Source of the DNA: Pedobacter sp. PAMC26386
GTDB taxonomy: Bacteria > Bacteroidota > Bacteroidia > Sphingobacteriales > Sphingobacteriaceae
Length of the DNA: 64,000 nt
Direction: 5' to 3'
Assembly: GCA_014302835.1 (NCBI GenBank)
Contig: CP060294.1
Location: 4,551,067 to 4,615,066, forward strand
A model generated the notes under the pieces. It was not told the origin of the DNA. It saw only the letters and a list, made by a program, of their open reading frames with translations, and did not search any database. Positions 1 to 9,686 of this stretch are shown here, in pieces. Each line of letters opens with the position of its first letter. Position 1 is the first letter of the stretch. A program made the translations under genes and the position numbers.

Positions 1-328
1 AATCTGCCAAAGCTCCGGCAAATAACTCCTGGTAGTTACCATTAATGTCATTTTTCGTCAGATTGTAAGAATCAATACTTTTATATTGATTGGAAGAATT
101 AGCCTGCGTAAAATATTGAGACCACATACCACCAAGAATAGTCAATTCTCCTCCAACTCTGCCCGCAGTGGACAGCACAGCGGATGGGAATAATACCTCC
201 GGGGTAGCACTTTCAATTAAAGGATTATTCGGGTCTGTGTTAACATCCAGCGTTTTTTTACATCCGAATGAAAGCAGCAGAACTGCTGAAAGTATCAGCG
301 TATTATATTTTAAATTAGTCTTTTTCAT
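1..328 (-). CDS. SusD/RagB-like outer-membrane lipoprotein, N-terminal part (cut by window edge)
   Basis: I translated this from the minus strand. The protein opens with a lipoprotein signal (MKKTNLKYNTLILSAVLLL, then SFGCKK) with the lipid-accepting Cys near residue 24, followed by TLDVNTDPNNP, typical of the SusD-like 2 subgroup that binds nutrients at the cell surface and caps a SusC transporter. The Trp/Tyr-rich stretch GGMWSQYFTQANSSNQY also fits that group. It starts 10 nt after the stop of the susC-like gene, so the two form one operon. About 109 residues are visible and the rest lies outside the window, so the substrate cannot be judged. Family assignment is sure; ligand unknown. Confidence 0.9.
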   Translation of the reverse strand, partial: MKKTNLKYNTLILSAVLLLSFGCKKTLDVNTDPNNPLIESATPEVLFPSAVLSTAGRVGGELTILGGMWSQYFTQANSSNQYKSIDSYNLTKNDINGNYQELFAGALAD

Positions 329-338
329 TTTTCAGTTT

Positions 339-3300
339 TTAGAATGTAACCTTTAACGATGCTCCGAAGAACCTTACCGGAGGAGATGTTCTGAATTCAC
401 CAAATTCACTTCTCAGGTCATTACCAAAGTTTGAAACCTCAGGATCGATAGTCTGGTTTGAAGCAGGCAACCAGGTGATTAAGTTTCTGCCGAAAACAGA
501 GATTGTAGCCCGTTGAGCCAGAATTTTTCCTAAGATTTCTTTTGGTATAGCATAAGTTAAGACAACCTCTCTCAGTTTCAGGAACGATTTACTTAAAATT
601 CTATTTTGATAAGCCATTCCCCTGTTTGTAGTAGGGTAGTAATAATCCTGGAGCTGTGATTCAGTAATCTGCTTCATGTTTTCAACATAAGTAGTTGAAC
701 CATCAGCACCTGTCATCCGTTGCACCGAATTAGGAACAATAAATGGTCTGCGGTCATTATACAATGTTTTTTTGTCAGACCCAACAAAATTTAATAAATC
801 TGCTGTTCCCGAATAAAAGACACCACCTTTTTGCCAGTCCAATGTAAAGCCCAGAGTCCAGTTTTTATAGGCGAAAGAGTTAGTCAGTCCCATACTAAAG
901 TCACGTTGCATAGAACCATAATTAGCATTCACTGCAGCTTGAACAGGAAGTCCCTTGTCATCAACAATAATTCTTCCTTGTGGATCGTAAGAAGCAACTG
1001 GAGCCTGAATAGTTCCCAATGGCTGACCTACTATTGCCACAAAATCTGCGTCATAAGCATTATTAATAACTACCTTTTCTAATCCAGCAGGTAATTCAAG
1101 AACTAAGTTTCTGTCTCTTGCGAAAGTATAGTTCAGATTCCATTGGAAGTCTCTTGATACAACAGGTTTTACACCTAATGTAACCTCAACACCTCTGTTT
1201 CTTACTTTACCAAAATTCTCGAAAGAAAAATTATAGCCAGATGCAGCATCAATAGGTACAGCTAAGATCTGATCCTTTCTTATCCTATTGTAATAACTTG
1301 CATCAATACTAACTCTATCTTTAAATAATCTGATCTCACCCCCAAGCTCATACTCAGTAACTCTTTCAGGTTTCAAGTCCGGATTTCTGATTGTATTATC
1401 AATAGTAAACCCAGGAACACCACTAACAGGGAATGAAATATTTCCAAAACTCAACGGCACATTTGTTGCAGTTAAAGTATTGTAAATTCTGTATGGACTT
1501 GTATCACTACCTGTCTGTCCGTAACTCGCTCTTAATTTCAGATAACTGATTGGAGTTTTAGACATATCAAAAGCCTCAGAGGCAAGAAATGCTAAACTTG
1601 CTCCAGGATAGATATAACTGTTTTTACCTGGCGCTAAGGTTGAAGACCAGTCATTTCTTGCAGTTACTGTCAAATACAAATATCTATTGTAACCAAGTGT
1701 TGCTGATGCATAAGCACCGAATAACCTTCTGTGACTTTCTGTTTCTGTACTTCTTGGCTTGTTAGAACTATTACTGATATCAAAAAAACCAGGTATCGCA
1801 AGATCTTCAATCGAAGTACTCAGATTTCTTAAACCCCTGTCATTATAATTGGCACCAATTAAACCGTCAATATCAAATTTTGAACTTAATTGTTTTTTGA
1901 AAATAGCATTTAGCTTAGTATCATATTCAAAACTTTTAAACGACTGTTCAACCACATTACCTACATCAGGAGCCCTTGAAGATCCTTCAATGTTTCCACC
2001 TGCATTATAACTGCCAATAGAAGGCGCATTTGAATTGTGCCAGATTTTAACCTGAGAATTACTCACGTCAGCACCTTGCTGAAATTGAAAAGTCAACCAG
2101 TCTGCAGCTTTATAAGTCATATTTACGTTACCATAAACACGGTCAGCCTTATTTTTACTGCCATTTTCATAGATAGAATAATATGGGTTCTCAGCATAAG
2201 GAGTAAAATAATTATCTACGTTGAAAAATTTATTCTTGTAATCTCTCAGATCCTTAATTGGAATATCATTGGGAATTTGTAAAATATCAGAATAAAAAGA
2301 TGATCCGATACCCGATGCTCCATCACCAGTAGTTACAAATCTTTGCGTTTTAGCAACGTAATTAATTGACCCGTCAATGGCGAAATTTTTATATTTCGTA
2401 GATCCTTTTAAGGAAACGTTATTCCTTTTATAAGTATCTGCATTTGTTGGAAGGTAACCGTTACTATTGATATTGCCATAAGCAAAGTAAAAAGTACTAT
2501 TTTCATTTCCACCGCTTATCGCAATATTATTATTCAGCTCTACGCCGGTTGTAAGTGCATCACGAATGTTATTTTTAATAAATGAGTATGGCTTCAATAA
2601 TTGAGAATTATCCACAACTGCACCCCAAACTCTTTCTTGTCCATCAAATTTCGGACCCCAGTTTCCATTTTCAGAAGGGATAAAAGTTCCATTCCATCCC
2701 TGACCATACGTACTCTGTGGTGTAAACAGCGAGCCTACTTTAGTAAGTGTGGCCGCAGTAGAAAAATCCACCTGGAATTTTCCTGCTTTACCATTTTTAG
2801 TGGTGATGATAATTACACCACTTGATCCTCTTGAACCATACAAAGCGGTTGCAGCAGATCCTTTAAGAATATTCATGCTTTCGATATTGTTTGGATCTAT
2901 ATCGTTCGCATTATTTCCAAAGTCATAATTATCAGTTGAACTCGAAGTAGAGTTATCCAGAGGCACGCCATCAATTACGTATAAAGGTTGATTACTTCCA
3001 GTTATAGAAGAAAATCCTCTTAGGATAACCTTAGTTGAACCACCTGGAGAACCAGAAGTATTTGAAATCGTTGCTCCTGCAATTTTACCTTGCAGACCGC
3101 CCACTAAACTTACAGCAGCCGATTTGTTAATTTCCTCTGATTTTACCGTTGTTGCAGCATAACCAATCGTTTTCTTTTCTTTAGAAATACCAAGGGCTGT
3201 TACCACAACCTCTCCTAATGATTGAGAATCCTGGCTTAATGAAACATTAAAAACAGATCCGGAGACAATTGAAATGGTTTGGCGAATAAACCCAACCGAA

Positions 3301-3521
3301 GAAATTTCAAGCGATGTAGCCCCGGCCGCTACTTTAAGAGAATATCTACCATCAGGCCCTGTTGATGTACCTGTGGCAGTCCCTCTTACTTTTACTGATA
3401 CACCTGGCATAGGAAGGCCGTCATCCTTTCCTTTCACGGTACCAGTTACTATCCGTTCCTGTGCAATTGCGGCTCCCGCAACAAATAGAAAAACGAATAA
3501 ACTTAGTATAAGTCTTTTCAT
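339..3521 (-). CDS. SusC/RagA-family TonB-dependent outer-membrane transporter
   Basis: 1060 residues, normal for SusC. Order of parts: signal peptide (1-20, ending AAIAQ), a carboxypeptidase-regulatory-like domain (about 24-100), the SusC hallmark LGEVVVTALGI, a plug domain with LRGFSSITGSNQPLYVIDGVP-type sequence, the GSRGSSGVIIITTKNGK motif that closes the plug, and a long barrel ending in an aromatic-terminated strand (ASLKVTF). Such proteins import oligosaccharides or peptides across the outer membrane with energy from TonB. The SusD partner follows after 10 nt. No anti-sigma or sigma gene lies beside it in the window. A TACCTTAG sequence 38 nt upstream (minus strand) resembles the TAnnTTTG box. 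Substrate not predictable. Confidence 0.95.
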   Translation of the reverse strand: MKRLILSLFVFLFVAGAAIAQERIVTGTVKGKDDGLPMPGVSVKVRGTATGTSTGPDGRYSLKVAAGATSLEISSVGFIRQTISIVSGSVFNVSLSQDSQSLGEVVVTALGISKEKKTIGYAATTVKSEEINKSAAVSLVGGLQGKIAGATISNTSGSPGGSTKVILRGFSSITGSNQPLYVIDGVPLDNSTSSSTDNYDFGNNANDIDPNNIESMNILKGSAATALYGSRGSSGVIIITTKNGKAGKFQVDFSTAATLTKVGSLFTPQSTYGQGWNGTFIPSENGNWGPKFDGQERVWGAVVDNSQLLKPYSFIKNNIRDALTTGVELNNNIAISGGNENSTFYFAYGNINSNGYLPTNADTYKRNNVSLKGSTKYKNFAIDGSINYVAKTQRFVTTGDGASGIGSSFYSDILQIPNDIPIKDLRDYKNKFFNVDNYFTPYAENPYYSIYENGSKNKADRVYGNVNMTYKAADWLTFQFQQGADVSNSQVKIWHNSNAPSIGSYNAGGNIEGSSRAPDVGNVVEQSFKSFEYDTKLNAIFKKQLSSKFDIDGLIGANYNDRGLRNLSTSIEDLAIPGFFDISNSSNKPRSTETESHRRLFGAYASATLGYNRYLYLTVTARNDWSSTLAPGKNSYIYPGASLAFLASEAFDMSKTPISYLKLRASYGQTGSDTSPYRIYNTLTATNVPLSFGNISFPVSGVPGFTIDNTIRNPDLKPERVTEYELGGEIRLFKDRVSIDASYYNRIRKDQILAVPIDAASGYNFSFENFGKVRNRGVEVTLGVKPVVSRDFQWNLNYTFARDRNLVLELPAGLEKVVINNAYDADFVAIVGQPLGTIQAPVASYDPQGRIIVDDKGLPVQAAVNANYGSMQRDFSMGLTNSFAYKNWTLGFTLDWQKGGVFYSGTADLLNFVGSDKKTLYNDRRPFIVPNSVQRMTGADGSTTYVENMKQITESQLQDYYYPTTNRGMAYQNRILSKSFLKLREVVLTYAIPKEILGKILAQRATISVFGRNLITWLPASNQTIDPEVSNFGNDLRSEFGEFRTSPPVRFFGASLKVTF

Positions 3522-3807
3522 AAAATGATATTATTTAGGTTAGTTAATTGATTGAGTATCTAAGGTAGATTTTTGCAAATGTCGATTTAGTCGAATACTA
3601 AAAAGATACAGCAAATTGACATTTAAATGACAATTGTGACTAGGACCATATTGCCGAAATAAAATTCCATAAACAACAATATGCACAAAATAATGCCTTG
3701 AAGTTATCGGAAACATCAAACAATATCACCGTTCCGAACAAAAACAGGTGATCTACAGAAAAAACAGCACAAAAGCTGAATATAATTACCCTAAATCATG
3801 TTTTTAA
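3522..3807. other. Intergenic stretch without a recognised gene
   Basis: 286 nt between the start of the susC-like gene and the stop of the M14 peptidase, both on the minus strand. It must hold the susC promoter. I see only a weak candidate (CTAAGGTA on the plus strand at 3560-3567, one mismatch to the -7 box) and no clear -33 TTG, no hairpin and no coding potential. Confidence 0.5.
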
Positions 3808-6288
3808 TCAAAAAACGAGAAAAACTGTGTTTACAAAGAGTTGCTTCCCACTCTCCCAAAAAGAACGGAATAATAAATCCCCAGCCAGGTAGACAATATT
3901 TCCTTTACCAGCAGGTTGAACACCAAATAACATTCCCTGAGAAAGCTTTTCCTGCACATTTTTACCCGCTATTCCAGTCACATAGGCATCTTGCCTAAGT
4001 ATACCTACATTCCATCCTTTTTGTAAAGGATCATAGATCTTATCATCAGTTTTTAATGTATAATAGACCTCTCCCAATCCAATTGAGAAAGGATGGCTTC
4101 TATCCAGCGTAACCTTATATATAGCTCCAGGAATGGCATCTGCCGAATTATCTCTGTCTTTTTCCTTATATGTACGGGAAAAGACCTCTTTTGCAGCTGG
4201 CATTTCCTTCTTTTTAATATCAAAAGGCTTTACTCCAGCTACACTGGAGATTGCCTCTTCCATTAAAATCACTTTCCCACCAAGATTAATCCAGTCTTCC
4301 AGTTTTTCCATATTTCTGCGCATATAAGTACCATCAGGTAAAATCAAAACATTTGTTGTTGTTATGTTTAAGTTCCCAATACCTTGTTCTGATATAATAC
4401 TCAATGGGTAATGCAATTCCTGCTCAAAAAAATGCCAGACCTCACCAGCACTTTGAGAAGAAATATCCGCACCGGTAACCATCGAAACTTTCGGTACAGG
4501 AAGCAACGGGTAAACAGAAGACCCAAAATCCTTCCCCTTTTCTACATAACTATTCAGTATAGGAAGAAACGATTTATTCAACTTTTTAGAAATTGCAATC
4601 ATATCTGACTCAATCAGTTTACTGACTTTCTCATTTTCAGCTCTGTATATCAATAACGACCCAGCCTGATGAACCTTTCCGCCAACAGTAAAACCCTGTT
4701 CAGCAATACGAACCTTAATATTAGCACGATGCAAGGCGATTAAAACTTGTGCATCTTCTACCGCATCCCAGGTAAAAATCCACCCATATGGCTTAGTCAA
4801 AACTACGAGACTATCTTTCCTGGGCTCCAGATCCGGAAACTCCCCATTTAACAATTCTTTACACGCGTAGGCATTCAAACCATAGGCATAAGGTAATGCC
4901 CAGGCAGTAATATCATAAGTATTGGAATCAGTCACTACAGTTTGGGGTTCAAAAAGTACATTAGCCAGAACCGAAGCCGGTTGTTTAAGGTTGATCACCA
5001 TGTCATTTCTCCCAACCCTGAACAGGGTCATTTTTTTTGTTCCGAAATTTACCCCAGCAATTGTTTTATCTCCGCCAAAAGCATACCTGATGTTATTTTT
5101 CTTTAATAAGGCAGCCATTTTTTTCATTCTTCTCAGGTTATCCGCTTTCACAACATAAGTTTTATAAATTCCCGGAGGATAAGCCACTGCCTGTGTAAAA
5201 TATTTCTTAAACTCCGCAACAAGTTTATAAGAATTATCAGATACCGTCTCCAAGGTTGACAGACCTGTCGTTAAATGATGATTTATCCGGTCCTTTAAGG
5301 TTAGCGAATCTCCATTAGCGGTAATCACACTTAATCCGGCACCTATTCCTCCTTGTTCATAAGTCATCCCTATTGCACCATTATATAAAGGATAAGTATC
5401 CCCATAAGAAGGATACAATAAATCAAACCGTTCCTTTGTAAAATACTGCCAGCCATTTTTATCAAAATACTTCGCATTATTTTTCCCAGTTATGACTTGA
5501 AATTCGCGTTGGAATGCTGTAATATCCTGATGAACAGGTTCTGCTGCCGGAGCAAAATAATACGGTTCATTATAATTTTGTTCATGAAAATCTATATGCA
5601 CTTCAGGCATCCACTGATGATACAAATCTAAACGCTGCTGTGTTTCAATCTGTGACTGCCACGCCCAATCACGGTTAAGGTCAAAATAATAATGATTCAC
5701 GCGCCCGCCAGGCCAGGGTTCACTGTGCTCCCTGGAAAGAGGATTTGCATCAGGAACAACACCAACAACAGCATTATAATAGCTAACATATCTTTCCCTC
5801 CCATCGGGGTTTAAACAAGGGTCAATAATTACAACCGTATTTTTCAACCAATCCTTCACTTGCCGGTTTACCCCTTCAGCTAAAGTATAAAGCATTTTCA
5901 TTGCTGTTTCTGAGGAACTAGCCTCGTTTCCATGCACATTATAACTTAACCACAGAATTGCCGGTTGTTTATTGAGGTTGACTTGTCCGCCTTCGGCCTT
6001 ACTTAAACTTAAATTATTTTTCCTGAGCTCCTCCAGATTTCCCATATTCTCTTTCGAAGACACTACAGCGACCAGCAATTCCCGGTTTTCATAGGTTTTA
6101 CCATAATTAATCAGCTTGATATTGTGATCACTTCCAGCAAGGTATTTGAAATAAGCCAGAACCTGATAATGAGGCGTAAATCTGGTCCCCAAAGGATAGC
6201 CCAAAAACACATCCGGAGAGCTTACCTGCGCCTGACTAGCCGTAAAACAAAATAACAGCAATAATAATGAGAGGATATTTTTTTTCAT
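3808..6288 (-). CDS. Secreted M14-family zinc carboxypeptidase
   Basis: 826 residues with a signal peptide (1-20, ...CFTASQAQ). The M14 zinc site is visible: HGNE at 119-122 (first His and Glu ligands), NPDGRERY at 160-167, FDLNRDW at 202-208, and HIDFHE at 231-236 (third ligand). TYEQGG at 309-314 fits the catalytic Glu segment. After the catalytic domain comes about 500 residues, including a region (about 640-700) resembling the glutamine-amidotransferase-like tail found in long Bacteroidota M14 proteins. It probably removes C-terminal residues from peptides in the periplasm or outside the cell. It stands alone and is divergent from murF. Family sure, substrate unknown. Confidence 0.9.
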   Translation of the reverse strand: MKKNILSLLLLLFCFTASQAQVSSPDVFLGYPLGTRFTPHYQVLAYFKYLAGSDHNIKLINYGKTYENRELLVAVVSSKENMGNLEELRKNNLSLSKAEGGQVNLNKQPAILWLSYNVHGNEASSSETAMKMLYTLAEGVNRQVKDWLKNTVVIIDPCLNPDGRERYVSYYNAVVGVVPDANPLSREHSEPWPGGRVNHYYFDLNRDWAWQSQIETQQRLDLYHQWMPEVHIDFHEQNYNEPYYFAPAAEPVHQDITAFQREFQVITGKNNAKYFDKNGWQYFTKERFDLLYPSYGDTYPLYNGAIGMTYEQGGIGAGLSVITANGDSLTLKDRINHHLTTGLSTLETVSDNSYKLVAEFKKYFTQAVAYPPGIYKTYVVKADNLRRMKKMAALLKKNNIRYAFGGDKTIAGVNFGTKKMTLFRVGRNDMVINLKQPASVLANVLFEPQTVVTDSNTYDITAWALPYAYGLNAYACKELLNGEFPDLEPRKDSLVVLTKPYGWIFTWDAVEDAQVLIALHRANIKVRIAEQGFTVGGKVHQAGSLLIYRAENEKVSKLIESDMIAISKKLNKSFLPILNSYVEKGKDFGSSVYPLLPVPKVSMVTGADISSQSAGEVWHFFEQELHYPLSIISEQGIGNLNITTTNVLILPDGTYMRRNMEKLEDWINLGGKVILMEEAISSVAGVKPFDIKKKEMPAAKEVFSRTYKEKDRDNSADAIPGAIYKVTLDRSHPFSIGLGEVYYTLKTDDKIYDPLQKGWNVGILRQDAYVTGIAGKNVQEKLSQGMLFGVQPAGKGNIVYLAGDLLFRSFWESGKQLFVNTVFLVF

Positions 6289-6407
6289 CAGGCCAGCATC
6301 GTCAGGTTATTAATATTAAGTTAATTTAACACCAAAGTACTAAAGAATATTTTTTGTTTGTAATCGATAGTGTAATTTTACCAACGATTATTCCAACAAC
6401 CTAAGCT

Positions 6408-7709
6408 ATGTCCCAGATTGAATCTATTTATCAGCATTACCTGTCACATCCAGTTGTTTGTACTGACACCAGGAGTATTAGTGCTGGCTGTTTGTTTTTC
6501 GCTTTAAAAGGAGAGCACTTCGATGCAAATACCTTTGCTTCAGAGGCCTTAAAACAAGGGGCAGCATTTGCAATTATAGATAATGCAGATTTCAAGGCAA
6601 ATGATAAATGTATTTTAGTTGCAGATGTATTAACAGTATTGCAAGATTTAGCCCGTCACCATAGTTCACAGCTTCGTATTCCAATTATTGGTCTGACCGG
6701 AAGTAACGGAAAAACAACAACCAAAGAACTGATCAATGCCATACTTGCCGAAAAATATCAAACCTTTGCTACAAAAGGGAACTTGAACAACCACATTGGT
6801 GTTCCATTATCAGTTTTATCAATTACTAAGAATACAGAAATTGCAATAATTGAAATGGGTGCTAACCATCAGAAAGAAATTGAGTTTTTATGCACGATCG
6901 CACAACCAACCCATGGAATGATCACCAATATTGGAATGGCCCATTTGGATGGATTTGGAGGTTTTGAAGGGGTTAAAAAAGGAAAAGCCGAATTATTCGC
7001 TTATCTAAAAAACACAGATGGCATTGCATTTATCAATCAGGATAATGCTGTTATTCTGGAAATGAGCATTGTTGCCGGATTAAATCACCTGGTTTATTAT
7101 GGAACTGAAGGAGAAAATTCTGTTACCGGACAACTGCTCAAGTCTGACCCATTGATTGAACTCAGCTGGAAAAAGCAGGAGGAATCCTTTCAGGTTAAAG
7201 CTAATCTGACCGGAGCCTATAATTTCGAAAACGTACTTGCAGCAATTTGCATCGCCGATTTCTTTGACCTTAGTCCAGATCAGATCAACGATGGCCTTTC
7301 TGGATATTTCCCCAATAACAATCGCTCACAACTCACCAAAACAGCAACCAATACTGTCATTTGCGACTTCTATAACGCCAATCCAAGTAGCATGGCCGCA
7401 GCATTAGGTAATATTTCTATACTTCAAGCCAAAACCAAGGTTGCCATTATTGGCGACATGTTTGAATTAGGTCCCGAAACAGAGAAACAACATCATGAGA
7501 TTGCTGCACTAGCCGAAAAATCAGGATTAGATACTGTGATTTTAATCGGAAAACATTTTTATGCGTTAAAAAACGAGTTTAAAGGTTTATTCTTCAATAC
7601 CCCGAAAGATGCAGAAGCATGGTTAAAAGACAATCCGTTAACTGATAGCCTTGTCTTACTCAAAGGATCAAGAGGAATGGCACTAGAACAACTATTACCC
7701 TTATTATAG
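6408..7709 (+). CDS. murF: UDP-N-acetylmuramoyl-tripeptide--D-alanyl-D-alanine ligase
   Basis: 433 residues, usual MurF length. It adds D-Ala-D-Ala to UDP-MurNAc-tripeptide, the last cytoplasmic step of peptidoglycan precursor synthesis. Visible marks: N-terminal substrate-binding domain with TDTRSISAGCLFFALKGE (20-37), the ATP loop GSNGKTTTKE (98-107), EMGANHQKEI and ITNIGMAHLDGFGG of the Mur central domain, and a C-terminal domain with NANPSSMAAAL and IIGDMFELG. It lies alone rather than in a mur/dcw cluster, as is common for murF in this phylum. A strong bidirectional terminator follows. Confidence 0.97.
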   Translation: MSQIESIYQHYLSHPVVCTDTRSISAGCLFFALKGEHFDANTFASEALKQGAAFAIIDNADFKANDKCILVADVLTVLQDLARHHSSQLRIPIIGLTGSNGKTTTKELINAILAEKYQTFATKGNLNNHIGVPLSVLSITKNTEIAIIEMGANHQKEIEFLCTIAQPTHGMITNIGMAHLDGFGGFEGVKKGKAELFAYLKNTDGIAFINQDNAVILEMSIVAGLNHLVYYGTEGENSVTGQLLKSDPLIELSWKKQEESFQVKANLTGAYNFENVLAAICIADFFDLSPDQINDGLSGYFPNNNRSQLTKTATNTVICDFYNANPSSMAAALGNISILQAKTKVAIIGDMFELGPETEKQHHEIAALAEKSGLDTVILIGKHFYALKNEFKGLFFNTPKDAEAWLKDNPLTDSLVLLKGSRGMALEQLLPLL

Positions 7710-7719
7710 CCCCACATAA

Positions 7720-7752
7720 AAAACCCCGGCTGTTTATGCAGCCGGGGTTTTA
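7720..7752. terminator. Bidirectional intrinsic terminator between murF and gldH
   Basis: A 12-bp perfect stem (AAACCCCGGCTG, 7721-7732, with its complement 7739-7750) around a 6-nt loop, with an A run before and a T run after. It lies between two convergent genes and can serve both. Confidence 0.9.
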
Positions 7753-7766
7753 ATATCAATATTTCC

Positions 7767-8249
7767 TTATTTCGCGGGAATTCCCGAAACCATAATTCCA
7801 ACATCACTGATTTCCTTTAATGGATTATCACGCATGTTTTGTTCAATTTCTATCGTGTATTTCCCAGAGTCCGGAAAATTATAATTGGTTAATAAAGGAA
7901 GAACATAAGTATATAAATTCCCCGATCCTTTACCTAACCATTGTCCATCCGGCTCCGCGAGTTTATACTCAAAGCGCCTGGTGACTTTAGGCAATCCAGG
8001 CCCACTCAGATGCATTAAAATATAAATATTCGAATACCTGTAATCTGCTGTATGTCTCAGTTTAAACCGAAGACTAACAGGCTTTCCATGATCTTTAATG
8101 TCTGCAACAGCCTTGATTCTATTCACATAACTCCAGTTGCGCTGGGGCATTTCTTCGTTTGTATCAATCAGGTTATTCGTATTGCACCCCATCAATCCTG
8201 TCATCAGAAAGCAGAAAAACACGTATACAAAAATTTTAATTCTCTTCAT
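7767..8249 (-). CDS. gldH: Gliding-motility lipoprotein GldH
   Basis: 160 residues from the ATG at 8249. A longer frame upstream exists but lies wholly inside ricT and has no signal, so I chose the start giving a lipoprotein signal (MKRIKIFVYVFFCFLMTGL then MGC, Cys22). The body (RNWSYVNRIKAVADI, LRHTADYRYSNIYI, DSGKYTIEIEQNMRDNPL) matches the GldH family. In Flavobacterium GldH is needed for gliding and is linked to type IX secretion; here it fits with the sorted protease at 23232. Its start overlaps the end of ricT by 14 nt, so it is the last gene of holB-ricT-gldH. Whether this organism glides cannot be told. Confidence 0.9.
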   Translation of the reverse strand: MKRIKIFVYVFFCFLMTGLMGCNTNNLIDTNEEMPQRNWSYVNRIKAVADIKDHGKPVSLRFKLRHTADYRYSNIYILMHLSGPGLPKVTRRFEYKLAEPDGQWLGKGSGNLYTYVLPLLTNYNFPDSGKYTIEIEQNMRDNPLKEISDVGIMVSGIPAK

Positions 8250-9684
8250 TCTTTGGCTTATCCGTTGGTTTGTTACGTCGGCGGTTATTCCTGCTTCTAT
8301 TATTTCTGCTTGCAGAAGGTGCTTTTGCAGCCTCTCCATCTTCCATTTTAACAACTTCAGGGGCTTTTTTAGGTTCCTGAGATTTTCTATTTTCCGCAGG
8401 TTTCTGATTCCCCTGAGCGGCTCTTTGAGCAGGCTGACCTGGCTTCACTGCTGGTTGCCCCGGTTTTGCCGATGGTTGTCCTGCTTTTGCAGCCGGCTGT
8501 CCTGGTTTCACCCCACGTTCCGGTCTGTTTGGTGCATTCGTTTTATTCCTGTTGTTACTACTTCTTGCGTTTTTATTTTTAGGTTTATCGTCCAGACGAG
8601 TTAAACTGTCCTGACCAACAACATTCTCATAATCAGGTGTTTTCTCAACAAAAACAGTCGTAGCCAGTTCTACCGCTTCATCTTTTAAATTAACCGGTTT
8701 CTGTCCTTTTTTATTCATGGCCATGATTTCTTTTACACGGTCCACTTTCAATGGAATCCAGTCTTCCTGGTTAGGATAACTAAACCACATTAATTTCTTA
8801 AAAATATCTGTTTTCTGATGACGCGCAGTCCCAATTTCAGTCTGTAAATTCTCAATACGATCAGGAATATCTTTCAAAGCATCCAGATAAGTATCCAGTT
8901 CATAATTCAAACAGCACTTCAGCTTACCGCATTGTCCGGCAAGTTTCAATGTATTCAAAGAAAGATTCTGATATCTTGCTGCTGCGGTGGAGACTGTTTT
9001 AAAATTAGTTAACCAGGTTGAGCAGCATAATTCACGTCCGCAAGACCCGATTCCACCTAATCTTCCAGCTTCCTGACGCATTCCGATTTGCCTCATCTCA
9101 ATCCTTATGCGGAAAGTCTCAGCCATCTTTTTGATCAGCTCCCTGAAATCTACCCGCCCTTCGGCAGTATAAAAGAAAGTCGCTTTTGTTTTATCTCCCT
9201 GGTAATCTACATCACTGATTTTCATCGATAACCGCAAATCCAGAGCAAGCGTACGGGCCTTATGCATGGTTTCCCACTCCAGGTCTTTCGCCAGTTTCCA
9301 TTTATCTACATCCGCCTCTGTGGCTTTCCTGTAAACTTTCCGGGTCACCTGATCCATTGGTGTCTTACGTCGTTTCATCTGCATCCGGACCAGTTCTCCC
9401 GTTAAGGAGACGTGCCCGATATCATATCCACCAGTAGAACCTTCTACCGCAATCAGTTCCCCGATTTCCAGATAGATATTGTCATGATTCAGATAAAATT
9501 CTTTCCTCGCACCTTTGAATTTAACCTCTATAACCTCGAAAGGCTTATAATTAGAAGGCATATCCAAATTAGACAGCCAATCGTAAACTTCCATTTTCTG
9601 ACAACCTCCAGTAAGGCATGAACCATTACTTTTGCAGCCTGAGGGGGCGCAACCGCCACCTGTAGAACAACTTCCACATCCCAT
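8236..9684 (-). CDS. ricT: PSP1-domain protein (RicT/YaaT-like)
   Basis: 482 residues. The PSP1 core (about 60-290) carries the RicT cysteine signature GSCGRELCC and the second pair KLKCCLNYE. In Bacillus RicT works with RicA and RicF in an Fe-S-containing complex that affects RNase Y and mRNA processing; the role in Bacteroidota is not settled. Two additions are seen: an N-terminal Cys/Gly-rich head (MGCGSCSTGGGCAPSGCKSN and more, nine Cys counting the initial block up to GGCQK) and a basic, low-complexity tail (about 370-482) with imperfect repeats of the type KPGQPA, ending rich in Asn/Arg/Lys. It starts 2 nt after holB and overlaps gldH. The tail may bind RNA; that is inference. Confidence 0.9.
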   Translation of the reverse strand: MGCGSCSTGGGCAPSGCKSNGSCLTGGCQKMEVYDWLSNLDMPSNYKPFEVIEVKFKGARKEFYLNHDNIYLEIGELIAVEGSTGGYDIGHVSLTGELVRMQMKRRKTPMDQVTRKVYRKATEADVDKWKLAKDLEWETMHKARTLALDLRLSMKISDVDYQGDKTKATFFYTAEGRVDFRELIKKMAETFRIRIEMRQIGMRQEAGRLGGIGSCGRELCCSTWLTNFKTVSTAAARYQNLSLNTLKLAGQCGKLKCCLNYELDTYLDALKDIPDRIENLQTEIGTARHQKTDIFKKLMWFSYPNQEDWIPLKVDRVKEIMAMNKKGQKPVNLKDEAVELATTVFVEKTPDYENVVGQDSLTRLDDKPKNKNARSSNNRNKTNAPNRPERGVKPGQPAAKAGQPSAKPGQPAVKPGQPAQRAAQGNQKPAENRKSQEPKKAPEVVKMEDGEAAKAPSASRNNRSRNNRRRNKPTDKPKNEEN

Positions 9685-9686
9685 AA

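Noticed and set aside
8250..8354. Longer gldH start
   Set aside because: It lies inside ricT and hides the lipoprotein signal.
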